The notes under the pieces are model-generated. The model was not told the DNA's origin. It saw nothing but the letters and a program-made list of their open reading frames with translations, and searched no databases. Of a stretch of 43,766 bases of DNA, positions 1 through 8,415 are shown piece after piece. The first letter of the stretch is position 1. Every line of letters starts with the position of its first letter. The DNA comes from Clostridium aciditolerans. Its GTDB lineage: Bacteria > Bacillota > Clostridia > Clostridiales > Clostridiaceae. Both the position numbers and the translations under genes were made by a program. The stretch spans positions 1 through 43,766 of the forward strand of contig NZ_JAEEGB010000043.1 of the NCBI RefSeq assembly GCF_016316925.1. Direction: 5' to 3'.

Positions 1-1
1 A

Positions 2-70
2 AGCTTCCAAATGACAATAGACGATATATTCGCTGTTGGTAAGGGTGTTCTTATAGGAAGACCAGAATAA
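2..70 (+). CDS. C-terminal end of probable glutamate mutase epsilon subunit (partial)
   Basis: An open frame runs in from the left edge and stops with TAA at 68-70. Only about 22 residues are visible, ending in GKGVLIGRPE. The residues alone do not identify the protein. The call rests on context: in C. tetanomorphum and relatives, the adenosylcobalamin-dependent glutamate mutase E subunit gene lies directly upstream of methylaspartase, and the next gene here is methylaspartase in the same orientation. Glutamate mutase would convert glutamate to 3-methylaspartate, the substrate of the next enzyme. Another C-terminus cannot be excluded. Confidence 0.5.
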   Translation, partial: SFQMTIDDIFAVGKGVLIGRPE

Positions 71-100
71 TAAGAATAAATACTTGATGTTAATTATTAA

Positions 101-125
101 GACTACCGTTTTCTAAGCGGTAGTC
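101..125 (+). other. Intercistronic hairpin upstream of methylaspartase
   Basis: GACTACCG (101-108) pairs perfectly with CGGTAGTC (118-125) around a 9-nt loop. No T-tract follows, so it looks more like an RNA-processing or stability hairpin, or a leaky attenuator, than a full terminator. Confidence 0.5.
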
Positions 126-191
126 AACAACTATAGGTGTACATATTAATAAATATTAAAAATAAACTATTTAGAAAGACAGGTGTAAAAA

Positions 192-1436
192 ATGAAAATA
201 GTTGACGTTATTTGTGCAGAAGGAAAAACTGGATTTTATTTTGATGACCAAAGAGCAATAAAAAAAGGAGCAAAGCATGATGGATTTACATATGTAGGAG
301 AGCCTGTAACAGACGGCTTTACTAGTGTAAGACAGGCAGGAGAAGCTATATCTGTTATGTTAGTGCTTGAAGACGGTCAAGTAGCATACGGAGATTGTGC
401 TGCTGTTCAATATTCAGGAGCAGGCGGAAGAGACCCACTATTTTTAGCAAAAGACTTTATACCAGTAATAGAAAATGAAATAGCACCAAAGCTTATAGGA
501 AGAGAATTAAACAGCTTTAAAGCTCTTGCTGAAGAGTTTGATAACATAAAAGTTAACGGAAATAGATTACACACTGCTATAAGATATGGAATATCTCAAG
601 CAATACTTGATGCTGTAGCAAAATCACAAAAAATAACTATGGCTGAAGTTATAAGAAATGAATACAATCCAGAAGCTGAAATTAAAAGAGTGCCAATATT
701 CACACAATCTGGTGATGATAGATATGATAACTCAGATAAAATGATCATAAAAGGTGCAGATGTGATGCCTCATGCACTTATAAACCACGTAGCAGAAAAG
801 CTTGGATTAAAGGGTGAGAAATTATTAGACTATGTAAAATGGTTAAGAGATAGAGTGCTTCAATTAAGAACATCAGAAAATTATAATCCAATATTCCATA
901 TAGATGTTTATGGAACAATAGGAATGGCATTTGACTGTAATACAAAAGCTATGGCTGACTATTTAGGAACTTTAGAAGAAGCTGCTAAGCCATTCCAATT
1001 AAGAATTGAAGGACCTATGGATGTAGAAGATAGACAAAAACAAATGGAAGCAATGAGAGATTTAAGAGCTGAAATTGATAGCAGAGGAATAAAAGTTGAA
1101 TTAGTTGCAGATGAATGGTGCAATACTGTTGAGGATGTTAAATTCTTTACAGATAATAAAGCTGGACATATGGTTCAAATCAAAACTCCAGATCTTGGAG
1201 GAGTTAACAATATAGCTGATGCTATAATGTACTGTAAAGAACATGGTATGGGAGCTTATTGTGGAGGAACTTGCAACGAAACTAATAGATCTGCTGAAGT
1301 TACAACAAACATAGGTATGGCTTGTGGAGCAAAACAAGTACTTGCAAAACCAGGAATGGGTGTAGACGAAGGCTACATGATAGTTAACAACGAAATGAAC
1401 AGAGTACTTGCATTAATAAATAGAAGAAACAAATAA
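192..1436 (+). CDS. mal: Methylaspartate ammonia-lyase
   Basis: This enolase-superfamily enzyme deaminates threo-3-methylaspartate to mesaconate, the second step of the methylaspartate glutamate fermentation route. At 414 residues it matches the family length (413 in C. tetanomorphum), and much of the chain is recognisably the same protein. The residues known to act in catalysis or Mg2+ binding fall at the same numbers: His194, Asp238, Glu273, Asp307, Glu308, Gln329 and the catalytic base Lys331 (in QIKTPDLGG). The ATG at 192 follows a purine-rich AGACAGGTG. It is read with the partial gene on its left and the mesaconase genes on its right. I am very sure of the family and confident of the specific activity because of the operon. 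Confidence 0.96.
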   Translation: MKIVDVICAEGKTGFYFDDQRAIKKGAKHDGFTYVGEPVTDGFTSVRQAGEAISVMLVLEDGQVAYGDCAAVQYSGAGGRDPLFLAKDFIPVIENEIAPKLIGRELNSFKALAEEFDNIKVNGNRLHTAIRYGISQAILDAVAKSQKITMAEVIRNEYNPEAEIKRVPIFTQSGDDRYDNSDKMIIKGADVMPHALINHVAEKLGLKGEKLLDYVKWLRDRVLQLRTSENYNPIFHIDVYGTIGMAFDCNTKAMADYLGTLEEAAKPFQLRIEGPMDVEDRQKQMEAMRDLRAEIDSRGIKVELVADEWCNTVEDVKFFTDNKAGHMVQIKTPDLGGVNNIADAIMYCKEHGMGAYCGGTCNETNRSAEVTTNIGMACGAKQVLAKPGMGVDEGYMIVNNEMNRVLALINRRNK

Positions 1437-1450
1437 GCAGATTTTTAGTT

Positions 1451-1483
1451 ATGAAAAGGCGGTTTTAGAAACTGCCTTTTCAT
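1451..1483 (+). terminator. Hairpin after methylaspartase (weak terminator or processing site)
   Basis: ATGAAAAGGC (1451-1460) pairs perfectly with GCCTTTTCAT (1474-1483), with extra G-U and G-C pairs at the top. The following bases are ATATAATT rather than a T-run, so termination is probably partial and the operon may read through. Confidence 0.5.
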
Positions 1484-1492
1484 ATATAATTA

Positions 1493-1548
1493 AGGCATCT
1501 TCAAAAAATAACTAGTCAGTATGCTAGTTTATTTTCTTTCAGATGCCT
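1493..1548 (+). other. Long imperfect hairpin in the leader of the mesaconase alpha gene
   Basis: AGGCATCT (1493-1500) pairs with AGATGCCT (1541-1548). Inside it, AAAATAACTAG (1505-1515) pairs with CTAGTTTATTTT, with one bulge. The hairpin swallows the in-frame ATG at 1543, which argues that this ATG is not the mesaconase start. It could be an attenuator or a processing signal. Confidence 0.5.
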
Positions 1549-1584
1549 AAATCTAAACTTCATGAAAAGGAGAATAGTTTAATT

Positions 1585-2427
1585 ATGAGAGAGATAAATG
1601 TATCAGAGGTAACAAAGGCAGTAAAAAAATTATGTATAGACGCAAATTATTATCTTTCAGCGGATGTTAAAAATAAGATAGAAGAGGCTGCAAAAAATGA
1701 AACATGGGATATGGCAAAAGGTATTCTAGATAAAATTCTTACTAATGTACAGATTTCTAAAGATGAAGATATGCCGATTTGTCAGGATACAGGAATGGCA
1801 TGCGTTTTTGTTGAAATAGGTCAGGATGTACATTTAGCAGGTGGAAGTATAGAAGATGCAATAAATGAAGGCGTAAGACAAGGATATGAAGAGGGATACC
1901 TAAGAAAGTCTGTAGTAAAAGACCCTTTAGATAGAGTTAACACAAAGGATAATACACCTGCAGTAATATACTATGATATTGTACCAGGAGATAAATTAAA
2001 AATTATTGTAGCACCAAAGGGATTTGGTTCTGAAAATATGAGTCAGTTAAAAATGTTAAAGCCTGCAGATGGGCTAGATGGTGTGAAGGAATTTGTTCTT
2101 AAGGTAGTAAAAGAAGCAGGCCCTAACCCATGTCCACCAATAGTTGTAGGAGTTGGGATAGGTGGAACTTTTGATAGAGCTGCTAATCTAGCTAAAAAAG
2201 CACTTATTAGACCTTTATCAGAGAGAAATAGTAATCAATTCTATGCAGACTTAGAAAATGAACTATTGGAGAAAGTAAACTCCATTGGTATAGGACCACA
2301 AGGATTCGGTGGGAAAACTACTGCTCTTGCAGTAAATATCGAAACATATCCGACACATATAGCAGGGTTACCTGTGGCAGTAAATATAAATTGTCACGTT
2401 ACAAGACACTCAGAAGTAATACTATAA
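1585..2427 (+). CDS. Mesaconase (class I fumarase-type hydratase), alpha subunit
   Basis: This is the larger subunit of a two-subunit, oxygen-sensitive [4Fe-4S] hydratase of the FumA/TtdA family. The family landmarks are visible: [20 protein letters not shown] early, then [18 protein letters not shown] and the late NCHVTRHS. The conserved cysteines (CQDTG, NPCPP, NCH) are the expected cluster ligands. The frame could open at ATG 1543, but that codon is buried in a hairpin and has no ribosome site. ATG 1585 follows AAGGAG and gives the usual N-terminus, [15 protein letters not shown]. Between methylaspartase and a CitDEF-type lyase, the likely reaction is mesaconate plus water to (S)-citramalate. 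The same fold also hydrates fumarate, so fumarase or tartrate dehydratase activity is the alternative. Confidence 0.9.
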   Translation: MREINVSEVTKAVKKLCIDANYYLSADVKNKIEEAAKNETWDMAKGILDKILTNVQISKDEDMPICQDTGMACVFVEIGQDVHLAGGSIEDAINEGVRQGYEEGYLRKSVVKDPLDRVNTKDNTPAVIYYDIVPGDKLKIIVAPKGFGSENMSQLKMLKPADGLDGVKEFVLKVVKEAGPNPCPPIVVGVGIGGTFDRAANLAKKALIRPLSERNSNQFYADLENELLEKVNSIGIGPQGFGGKTTALAVNIETYPTHIAGLPVAVNINCHVTRHSEVIL

Positions 2428-2460
2428 GTAGAGTGAACAATCTAAATTGGAGGGATAGCA

Positions 2461-3018
2461 ATGGATAGGAGAATAACAACTCCACTAACAGAGGAAAAAG
2501 TTAAGGAGTTGAAAGCTGGAGATAGCGTTTTAATATCAGGAATTATATATACTGCAAGAGATGCCGCTCACAAGAGATTAGTAGAACTTTTAGACAAGGG
2601 GGAAAAGTTACCTGTAAATGTTGAAAACTCAATTATATACTACGTAGGCCCAACCCCAGCAAAGCCAGGCCAGCCTATTGGATCAGCAGGTCCGACTACT
2701 AGCTATAGAATGGATTCCTATGCACCAAGACTTTTAGAAATTGGTTTAAAAGGCATGATAGGAAAGGGATTGAGATCAAAAGAAGTTGTAGAATCTATGA
2801 AAAAGAATAAGGCTGTTTATTTTGCAGCTATAGGAGGAGCAGCTGCGTTAATGGGTAAATCCATAAAAAGTGCAGAAATAGTTGCTTACGAAGATTTAGG
2901 TTCTGAGGCAATAAGAAGACTTGAGGTAGAGGATTTACCTGTAGTTGTAGTTATAGATTCAGAGGGAAACAACCTTTATGAGATGGGACAGAAAGAATAT
3001 CTTAACTCAGTAAAGTAA
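2461..3018 (+). CDS. Mesaconase (class I fumarase-type hydratase), beta subunit
   Basis: This 185-residue protein matches the C-terminal (FumC-like beta, TtdB) half of class I fumarases, which is a separate chain in clostridia. Visible marks are SGIIYTARDAAHKRL, the conserved YVGPTPAKPGQPIGSAGPTT, and KGMIGKGLRS followed by the glycine/alanine-rich YFAAIGGAAALMG. The ATG at 2461 has a strong GGAGGGA site 6 bases upstream. It begins 33 bases after the alpha gene stops, so the two are almost certainly co-translated partners of one hydratase. Substrate (mesaconate rather than fumarate) is inferred from the operon. Confidence 0.92.
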   Translation: MDRRITTPLTEEKVKELKAGDSVLISGIIYTARDAAHKRLVELLDKGEKLPVNVENSIIYYVGPTPAKPGQPIGSAGPTTSYRMDSYAPRLLEIGLKGMIGKGLRSKEVVESMKKNKAVYFAAIGGAAALMGKSIKSAEIVAYEDLGSEAIRRLEVEDLPVVVVIDSEGNNLYEMGQKEYLNSVK

Positions 3019-3023
3019 ATTAT

Positions 3024-3068
3024 AATTAAGAATTGATAACTATTTCATGTTGTTATCAATTCTTAATT
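3024..3068 (+). other. Strong intercistronic hairpin between mesaconase and lyase genes
   Basis: A perfect 17-bp stem joins 3024-3040 and 3052-3068 (AATTAAGAATTGATAAC and its complement) around an 11-nt loop. No T-run follows. It sits between the hydratase and lyase parts of the operon and could set their relative expression by mRNA processing or partial termination. Confidence 0.6.
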
Positions 3069-3097
3069 TCTGATTATCAATGTTAGGAGGATTTAGA

Positions 3098-3361
3098 ATG
3101 AGAATAAACAAAGTGGCTAAAGCCGGAACGCTTGAATCTAATGATATAATGATTATGGTTATGCCTAATGAAAAAGGTGGAGTAGAGCTCCAGCTTGAAA
3201 GTATTGTTATAAAACAGTTTGGAAATCAAATAAAAAGCACAATATTAGATAAACTTAAAGAAATGAATGTAGAAGATGTAGTTATAAAGGCACAAGATAA
3301 GGGTGCATTAGACTATACAATTAAAGCAAGAGTGCAAACTGCTATAGAAAGAGCTGTATAA
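3098..3361 (+). CDS. citD: Citramalate/citrate lyase acyl carrier protein (gamma subunit)
   Basis: This small acyl carrier protein carries the 2'-(5''-phosphoribosyl)-3'-dephospho-CoA prosthetic group, on which the acetyl thioester cycles during lyase turnover. An upstream in-frame ATG at 3080 exists, but AGGAGG at 3085-3090 points to ATG 3098. That start gives 87 residues and puts Ser14 in the sequence KAGTLESND, the position of prosthetic-group attachment in known CitD proteins. The charged C-terminal half (DVVIKAQDKGALDYTIKARV) is also typical. It precedes the beta and alpha lyase subunits in the usual citDEF order. Confidence 0.93.
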   Translation: MRINKVAKAGTLESNDIMIMVMPNEKGGVELQLESIVIKQFGNQIKSTILDKLKEMNVEDVVIKAQDKGALDYTIKARVQTAIERAV

Positions 3362-3389
3362 ATTTTTATTGAAGTTCGAGGTGATATAA

Positions 3390-4262
3390 ATGAAAAAATT
3401 AAGAAGAACTATGCTTTTTATGCCTGGAAACAATCCAGGAATGCTTCAAAATGCATCAATTCTTGGAGCTGATTCTGTAATACTTGATTTAGAGGATGCA
3501 GTAAGTCTTACAGAAAAGGATAGCGCAAGAATCCTTGTAAGAGAAGCGATTAAGGTTTTAGATTATTCAAAAGTAGAATTAGTTGTAAGAGTAAATCCTC
3601 TTGATACAGAATATGGTTTAAAAGACATTGATACAATAGCAAGAGTAAAGCCGGATAGTTTAATGATTCCAAAAGCTACAGAAGAACAAATACAAATTAT
3701 AGACAATACACTTTCAAAGATAGAAAGTGAAGAAGGATTTGAGCAGGGAATAATAAAGCTTATACCAATTGTAGAAACGGCTTATGGATTAGAGAATGTA
3801 TATAGCATAATTAATTCTTCAAAAAGAATAGTTGCTGTTCTTTTAGGAGCAGAAGACTTAACTTCTGACTTTGGAATAAAAAGAACCAAAGAAGGAGAAG
3901 AAATATTCTATGCAAGAAATAGAGTTTCAACTGCATGTAGGGCTGCCAGAGTAGATGCTATAGATACTCCATTCACCGACACGAATGATTATGAAGGTCT
4001 TGCTAAGGATACAGCTAAGGCAAAGAGTGTAGGATTTACAGGAAAAGCATCTATAAATCCAAGACAAATTGATACCATACATTCAGTTTTCGCACCAACA
4101 GAACATGATATTAAGCACTCATTAAGAGTACTTGAAGCAAGAGATGAAGCAAAAGAAAAAGGCCTTGGAGTTTTCTCATTAGATGGGAAAATGGTGGATG
4201 CTCCTATAATAAACAGGGCAACAACAATTGTTGAGCTAGCTAAAATGTTAGGACTTATTTAG
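3390..4262 (+). CDS. citE: Citramalate/citrate lyase beta subunit (citramalyl/citryl-ACP lyase)
   Basis: This HpcH/HpaI aldolase-superfamily protein cleaves (S)-citramalyl-ACP to acetyl-ACP and pyruvate (or citryl-ACP to oxaloacetate). It has 290 residues, the usual length. The N-terminus RRTMLFMPGNNPGML is the phosphate/acyl-binding signature, VILDLEDAV provides the metal-binding acidic pair, and LLGAEDLTSDFG is a second conserved metal/substrate motif. The ATG at 3390 follows GAGGTGAT. It lies between citD and citF with short gaps. Pyruvate-forming (citramalate) specificity is inferred from the methylaspartase and mesaconase genes; from sequence alone it is a CitE-family protein. Confidence 0.94.
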   Translation: MKKLRRTMLFMPGNNPGMLQNASILGADSVILDLEDAVSLTEKDSARILVREAIKVLDYSKVELVVRVNPLDTEYGLKDIDTIARVKPDSLMIPKATEEQIQIIDNTLSKIESEEGFEQGIIKLIPIVETAYGLENVYSIINSSKRIVAVLLGAEDLTSDFGIKRTKEGEEIFYARNRVSTACRAARVDAIDTPFTDTNDYEGLAKDTAKAKSVGFTGKASINPRQIDTIHSVFAPTEHDIKHSLRVLEARDEAKEKGLGVFSLDGKMVDAPIINRATTIVELAKMLGLI

Positions 4263-4291
4263 TAATTAATTTTATAAAGAGAGGGATTAGC

Positions 4292-5833
4292 ATGAAAAAT
4301 GTACTAGGAAGAGAGATTCCTGATTACATAGAAGGTTATGGAGAAGTAAAGCCTTTTCAGGGAGCCTTTGCAAACTACGGCACTAGAGAAAAAGTAGGTG
4401 TAAAGGTAAGCAGTGTAAAACCGGGAGAAGAAAAAGTATTAAATAGTATTGATGAGGCATTAGACAAGATTGAATTAAGAGATGGAATAACTATATCTTT
4501 TCACCATCATTTAAGAAACGGTGATTTTGTACTTAATAATGTAGTATACGCTATTGCAAAACGAGGAATAAAAGATATAACTATTGCTGCAAGCTCAATA
4601 TTCCCAGTTCATGAGCCTCTTGTTGAGCACATGAAAAATGGAGTAGTAACAGGAATAGTTGCAAACTACATATCGGGACCTGTTGCTAGGGCTATATCTG
4701 ATGGATATTTAAAGAATCCAGCAGTTATGATGACTCATGGAGGAAGACCTAGAGCAATCGAGAGCGGAGATTTACATATAGATATAGCATTTATTGGCGC
4801 ACCAACAGCGGATACTTACGGAAACATAAATGGAGTATATGGAAATGCTGCCTGTGGATCACTTGGATATGCAGTAGCAGATGCTGAGTATGCTGATAAA
4901 GTAATTGCGATTACAGATAATTTAGTGGCCTATCCTGCATGTCCAATAGAAATAAGTCAAATTTATGTAGATTATGTTGTGAAAGTTGACTCTATTGGGG
5001 ATCCAAAGGGTATAGTATCAGGTACTACAAGAATAACTAAAGATCCTGTAGGACTTAAAATAGCTAAGATGGCAACTAAGGTTATAGAAGCATCAGGGCT
5101 TGTTAAGGATGGTTTGTCATTCCAAACAGGAGCAGGTGGAACTTCTCTTGCAGTTGCAGCGGAACTTAAAGAATTGATGAAAAACAAAGAAGTAGTAGGA
5201 AGCTTTGCTGCTGGTGGAATAACTGGCTATATAGTGGATATGCTAAAAGAAGGATTATTTAGAAATCTATTTGATGTTCAATGTTTTGACTTGGATGCAG
5301 TTGAATCATATAGAGATAACCCTAAGCACCAGGGTATGTCAGGCTCTATGTATGGAAATCCTCATAATAAAGGCGCTGTAGTAAACAACTTGGACGTAAT
5401 GATACTTGGAGCTACTGAAATAGATACTGACTTTAATGTAAATGTAACTACAGGTTCAGACGGAGTTATAATGGGTGGATCCGGTGGACATAGCGATACA
5501 GCAGCTGGATCAAAACTGGCTATTGTGGTTACAAACCTTATAAAAGGAAGACTTCCAATTATAAAAGATAGAGTTACTACAGTAACTACCCCAGGTGAAA
5601 GTGTTGATGTGGTTGTTACTGAAAGAGGTATAGCTGTAAATCCTAATAGAAAAGATTTAATAGAAAAATTAAATAATACAAATTTACCAGTTATGACTAT
5701 AGAAGAATTAAAAGGATTAGCTGAAAAAATGACAGGGAAACCAGAAGCTATAGAGACATCAGATGAAGTTGTGGCTATAGTAGAATATAGAGATGGAACA
5801 GTTATAGATGTAGTCAGAAAACCAATAGCTTAG
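4292..5833 (+). CDS. citF: Citramalate/citrate lyase alpha subunit (acyl-ACP transferase)
   Basis: The alpha subunit exchanges acetyl on the carrier protein for citramalate or citrate, releasing acetate and forming the acyl-ACP that CitE cleaves. At 513 residues it matches CitF. The characteristic FHHHLRNGDFVLN, the glycine-rich FQTGAGGTSLAVA and GGSGGHSDTAAGSK and the late VTERGIAVNP are all present. The ATG at 4292 has a GAGAGGGA site. It directly follows citE and is followed by the activation genes citC and citX. The complete DEF set supports an active lyase. Confidence 0.94.
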   Translation: MKNVLGREIPDYIEGYGEVKPFQGAFANYGTREKVGVKVSSVKPGEEKVLNSIDEALDKIELRDGITISFHHHLRNGDFVLNNVVYAIAKRGIKDITIAASSIFPVHEPLVEHMKNGVVTGIVANYISGPVARAISDGYLKNPAVMMTHGGRPRAIESGDLHIDIAFIGAPTADTYGNINGVYGNAACGSLGYAVADAEYADKVIAITDNLVAYPACPIEISQIYVDYVVKVDSIGDPKGIVSGTTRITKDPVGLKIAKMATKVIEASGLVKDGLSFQTGAGGTSLAVAAELKELMKNKEVVGSFAAGGITGYIVDMLKEGLFRNLFDVQCFDLDAVESYRDNPKHQGMSGSMYGNPHNKGAVVNNLDVMILGATEIDTDFNVNVTTGSDGVIMGGSGGHSDTAAGSKLAIVVTNLIKGRLPIIKDRVTTVTTPGESVDVVVTERGIAVNPNRKDLIEKLNNTNLPVMTIEELKGLAEKMTGKPEAIETSDEVVAIVEYRDGTVIDVVRKPIA

Positions 5834-5873
5834 GAGCATGTTTATATACCTTAAATTAAAGGAGAGAAAATAG

Positions 5874-6920
5874 ATGTTTGATTTAAAACTCCAGAAAATA
5901 AATTTAAAGAACCAATATGAGAAAAATGAGGTATATAAATTCTTAGAAGAGTTTGGATTAACTTTAGACAAGGATGTAGACTATACTATTGTTTTAAGAG
6001 ATATAAATGATAATATTCAAGCAACCTGTTCTAAAGCTAAAAATGTTTTTAAATGCTTTGCAATATCAGAGGATATAAGAGGAGAGAATGTAACTTCTTC
6101 TCTTATATCTAATTTAATAGATAAGCTTTTTGAAGAAGGAATTTTTCATAGCTTTATATTTACAAAGCCAGACAAAGTTAAAGTCTTTAATTCACTTAAC
6201 TTTAAAACTATACATGAAGTAAAAGACGCAGCACTATTAGAATATGGCATATATGATATAAATAAATCATTAGATGATATGGCAATAAAGTATAGCATAG
6301 ATAATTCTATAGAAAAGGGAGCTTTAGTAATGAATTGCAATCCCTTTACAGAAGGTCATAGATACCTAATTGAGCAAGCATCAAAAAGTTGTGAAAAGGT
6401 ATTAGTATTTATTGTGGAAGAAGATAAATCTCTTTTTTCATTTAAACACAGATATGCTATTGTGAAGGAAGCGGTAAAGGATTTAGAAAATGTAACAGTT
6501 ATTCCAGGCGGTGAATATATTATATCTTCTGCTACCTTTCCTTCGTACTTCATAAGGAAAGAAGACGAAAAACTAAAGGCTTATGAAAGTATAGACTGTG
6601 GGATATTCGGAAAATACTTCTGTAGTAAATTCAATATAATAAAAAGATTTGTAGGACAGGAACCTTATTGCAATGTTACTAATACTTATAACCAAACTCT
6701 AAAGGAGATTATGCCTCAGTATAAAGTAGAACTTATTGAGTTGGAAAGAAAAAAATATGATGGATATTATATAAGTGCGTCTAAAGTTAGAGAACTTATA
6801 AAAAACGATAAAATAGAAGAAGTAAGAAATATTGTACCAGAAGCAACCTGGAACTTTTTAAATTCACATGAGGGAAAGGAGATAGCTGGGAGAATAAAGA
6901 GCAGCAATTCCCCGCATTAA
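5874..6920 (+). CDS. citC: [Citrate/citramalate (pro-3S)-lyase] ligase
   Basis: CitC uses ATP and acetate to acetylate the thiol of the lyase prosthetic group, converting the inactive SH form to the active acetyl form. The 348 residues show a GNAT-like N-terminal half (about 1-130, with FAISEDIRGENVTSSLI) and a nucleotidyltransferase half. The latter has the HxGH-type site CNPFTEGH at 155-162 and the late ISASKVRELI motif, which corresponds to the ISTSxxR loop. It starts at ATG 5874 behind AAAGGAGAG, 40 bases after citF, and is followed after 2 bases by citX. Confidence 0.92.
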   Translation: MFDLKLQKINLKNQYEKNEVYKFLEEFGLTLDKDVDYTIVLRDINDNIQATCSKAKNVFKCFAISEDIRGENVTSSLISNLIDKLFEEGIFHSFIFTKPDKVKVFNSLNFKTIHEVKDAALLEYGIYDINKSLDDMAIKYSIDNSIEKGALVMNCNPFTEGHRYLIEQASKSCEKVLVFIVEEDKSLFSFKHRYAIVKEAVKDLENVTVIPGGEYIISSATFPSYFIRKEDEKLKAYESIDCGIFGKYFCSKFNIIKRFVGQEPYCNVTNTYNQTLKEIMPQYKVELIELERKKYDGYYISASKVRELIKNDKIEEVRNIVPEATWNFLNSHEGKEIAGRIKSSNSPH

Positions 6921-6922
6921 CT

Positions 6923-7537
6923 ATGAAGGAAGATAGTACTAAATTAAAAAACGAAGTAGACATGATAAAAGATATGCTAACATTTATAGACGCTTCTGTA
7001 GATTCAGAAGCGTTAAATGATTATACAATAAGATATACTAAGCAATATATACCAGAGGATATACTTGCTGAAAGAGAAGAAAGGGTTTACGTGCAGGAAG
7101 AACTAATAAAAAAATATAGTTCTTCTCTTATTTGTATTAGAGTAAACTATCCAGGGGTAATTAAAAATGACTATGTTTCAATTGGAATAATGAAAATTTT
7201 ATGTGATATGGTTATCAGGGAGTTTAGAAATCACATTTTATATAAAAAGTTTAATATAACGGCTGAAGGCCCTATATTTACATTAGTTGTAGATGAATTA
7301 GCCATGGATATTAAAAACAGGACTGTAGGTATTGAGGAGAATCACCCACTAGGAAGATTTGTTGACATAGACGTATATGATAAATATAATAGAAGTCTAA
7401 GTAGAAAAGACTTAGGACTAGATAGAAGAAGCTGTTACATATGTGACAACTATGCACATATATGTGTGAGACAAAGACAACATAGTGAGAAAGAAATTAA
7501 GGACTTTATAAAAAACAGTTACAAGAGTTTTTTATAA
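6923..7537 (+). CDS. citX: Apo-lyase phosphoribosyl-dephospho-CoA transferase (holo-ACP synthase)
   Basis: CitX attaches the phosphoribosyl-dephospho-CoA group to the serine of CitD. The protein has the family hallmark HPLGRFVDIDV at about 141-151 and a later CYIC (171-174) with Cys181 and His187 in HICVRQRQH. Its 204 residues are close to the family size. It begins 2 bases after citC with no good ribosome site of its own, so translation is probably coupled. The partner enzyme that makes the prosthetic-group precursor, CitG, is not in this window. Confidence 0.88.
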   Translation: MKEDSTKLKNEVDMIKDMLTFIDASVDSEALNDYTIRYTKQYIPEDILAEREERVYVQEELIKKYSSSLICIRVNYPGVIKNDYVSIGIMKILCDMVIREFRNHILYKKFNITAEGPIFTLVVDELAMDIKNRTVGIEENHPLGRFVDIDVYDKYNRSLSRKDLGLDRRSCYICDNYAHICVRQRQHSEKEIKDFIKNSYKSFL

Positions 7538-7613
7538 ACTACAAAAACTATACAATAGATATATAATTATTATATTGGTGATATCAAATTACTGCATTCA
7601 GGAGGAAAATAGA

Positions 7614-8354
7614 TTGGGATTCAGAGATAGGAATAGTAGTTTATTTGGAAATGTTGCTATAAGAACTAAAATAATTATATTTTGCGTTTTAATCTTGATA
7701 GCAGGAGGAATAGTTTGCAAAGAAGCAATTAACAATAGCAATGCTAATAGAAGTATTATAGAAAAACAAGATAGCAAGACAGATAATACTCCATCGGCAA
7801 CTATCAAGGGTTCTGATAGCTCACAAAATACAAAGAATGAAGCTCAAAAAATTCAGGAAGAAAAAAATAAAAGACTAGAAGAACTGTACGAGCAAAGTTC
7901 AAAAGCCTTTAGTGAAAAACGATATGATGACACTATAAGCACGGCAGATGATATTATAAAGGAAGATGCGAACTTTTATAAAGCCTACAATATAAAAGGA
8001 ATTGCTCTGTGTTATAGGGGAAATTATGAAGAAGGTATAAAGAATATAGATAGATCACTGGAGTTAAAACCAGACTTTGGATATGCAAGATTTAATAAAG
8101 CACTAGCATACGAACTAAAGGGTAACTATGATGATGCTTTGAGTTGGTATGATAAGGATTTAGAAATTGAAAACTATATATGGAGTTACTATGGTAAGGC
8201 TAGCATATATGGAAGAAAAGGGGATGTAGAGAATACAGTAAAATACTTAAAGATAGCTATAAGTATGTCTCCAGAAATTAAAAAGTTTGCTAGTGATGAG
8301 GAAGATTTTAATCCAGTAAGGGACTCTAAAGAGTTTCAGGATTTAATAAAGTAA
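7614..8354 (+). CDS. Membrane-anchored TPR protein
   Basis: No specific function can be assigned. The best start is TTG 7614, 8 bases after AGGAGG (7600-7605); the frame opens upstream at TTG 7575 without a ribosome site. The protein (about 246 residues) has a short basic N-terminus, one hydrophobic segment (TKIIIFCVLILIAGGIVC), a charged glutamine/lysine/glutamate-rich linker, and then about three tetratricopeptide-like repeats (YKAYNIKGIALCYRGNYEEG, YARFNKALAYELKGNYDDA, SYYGKASIYGRKGDVENT). This predicts a membrane anchor with a scaffold domain, probably outside the cell. It ends at a strong terminator. It resembles in design the TPR membrane protein at 13072-14334. Confidence 0.8.
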   Translation: MGFRDRNSSLFGNVAIRTKIIIFCVLILIAGGIVCKEAINNSNANRSIIEKQDSKTDNTPSATIKGSDSSQNTKNEAQKIQEEKNKRLEELYEQSSKAFSEKRYDDTISTADDIIKEDANFYKAYNIKGIALCYRGNYEEGIKNIDRSLELKPDFGYARFNKALAYELKGNYDDALSWYDKDLEIENYIWSYYGKASIYGRKGDVENTVKYLKIAISMSPEIKKFASDEEDFNPVRDSKEFQDLIK

Positions 8355-8394
8355 AAATAATCCCCAAGGATTTTTAAACATTGGGGATTATTTT
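8353..8394. terminator. Bidirectional terminator between converging genes
   Basis: AAAATAATCCCCAA (8353-8366) pairs perfectly with TTGGGGATTATTTT (8381-8394), giving T-runs on both strands. It ends the TPR gene on the left and the sigma-54 regulator gene coming from the right. Confidence 0.85.
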
Positions 8395-8415
8395 CTTTTG
8401 TAGCTGTGGATAAAA

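Noticed and set aside
1543-1584. Upstream in-frame ATG for mesaconase alpha
   Set aside because: It lies in the 3' arm of a hairpin and has no ribosome site; ATG 1585 has AAGGAG and gives the family N-terminus.
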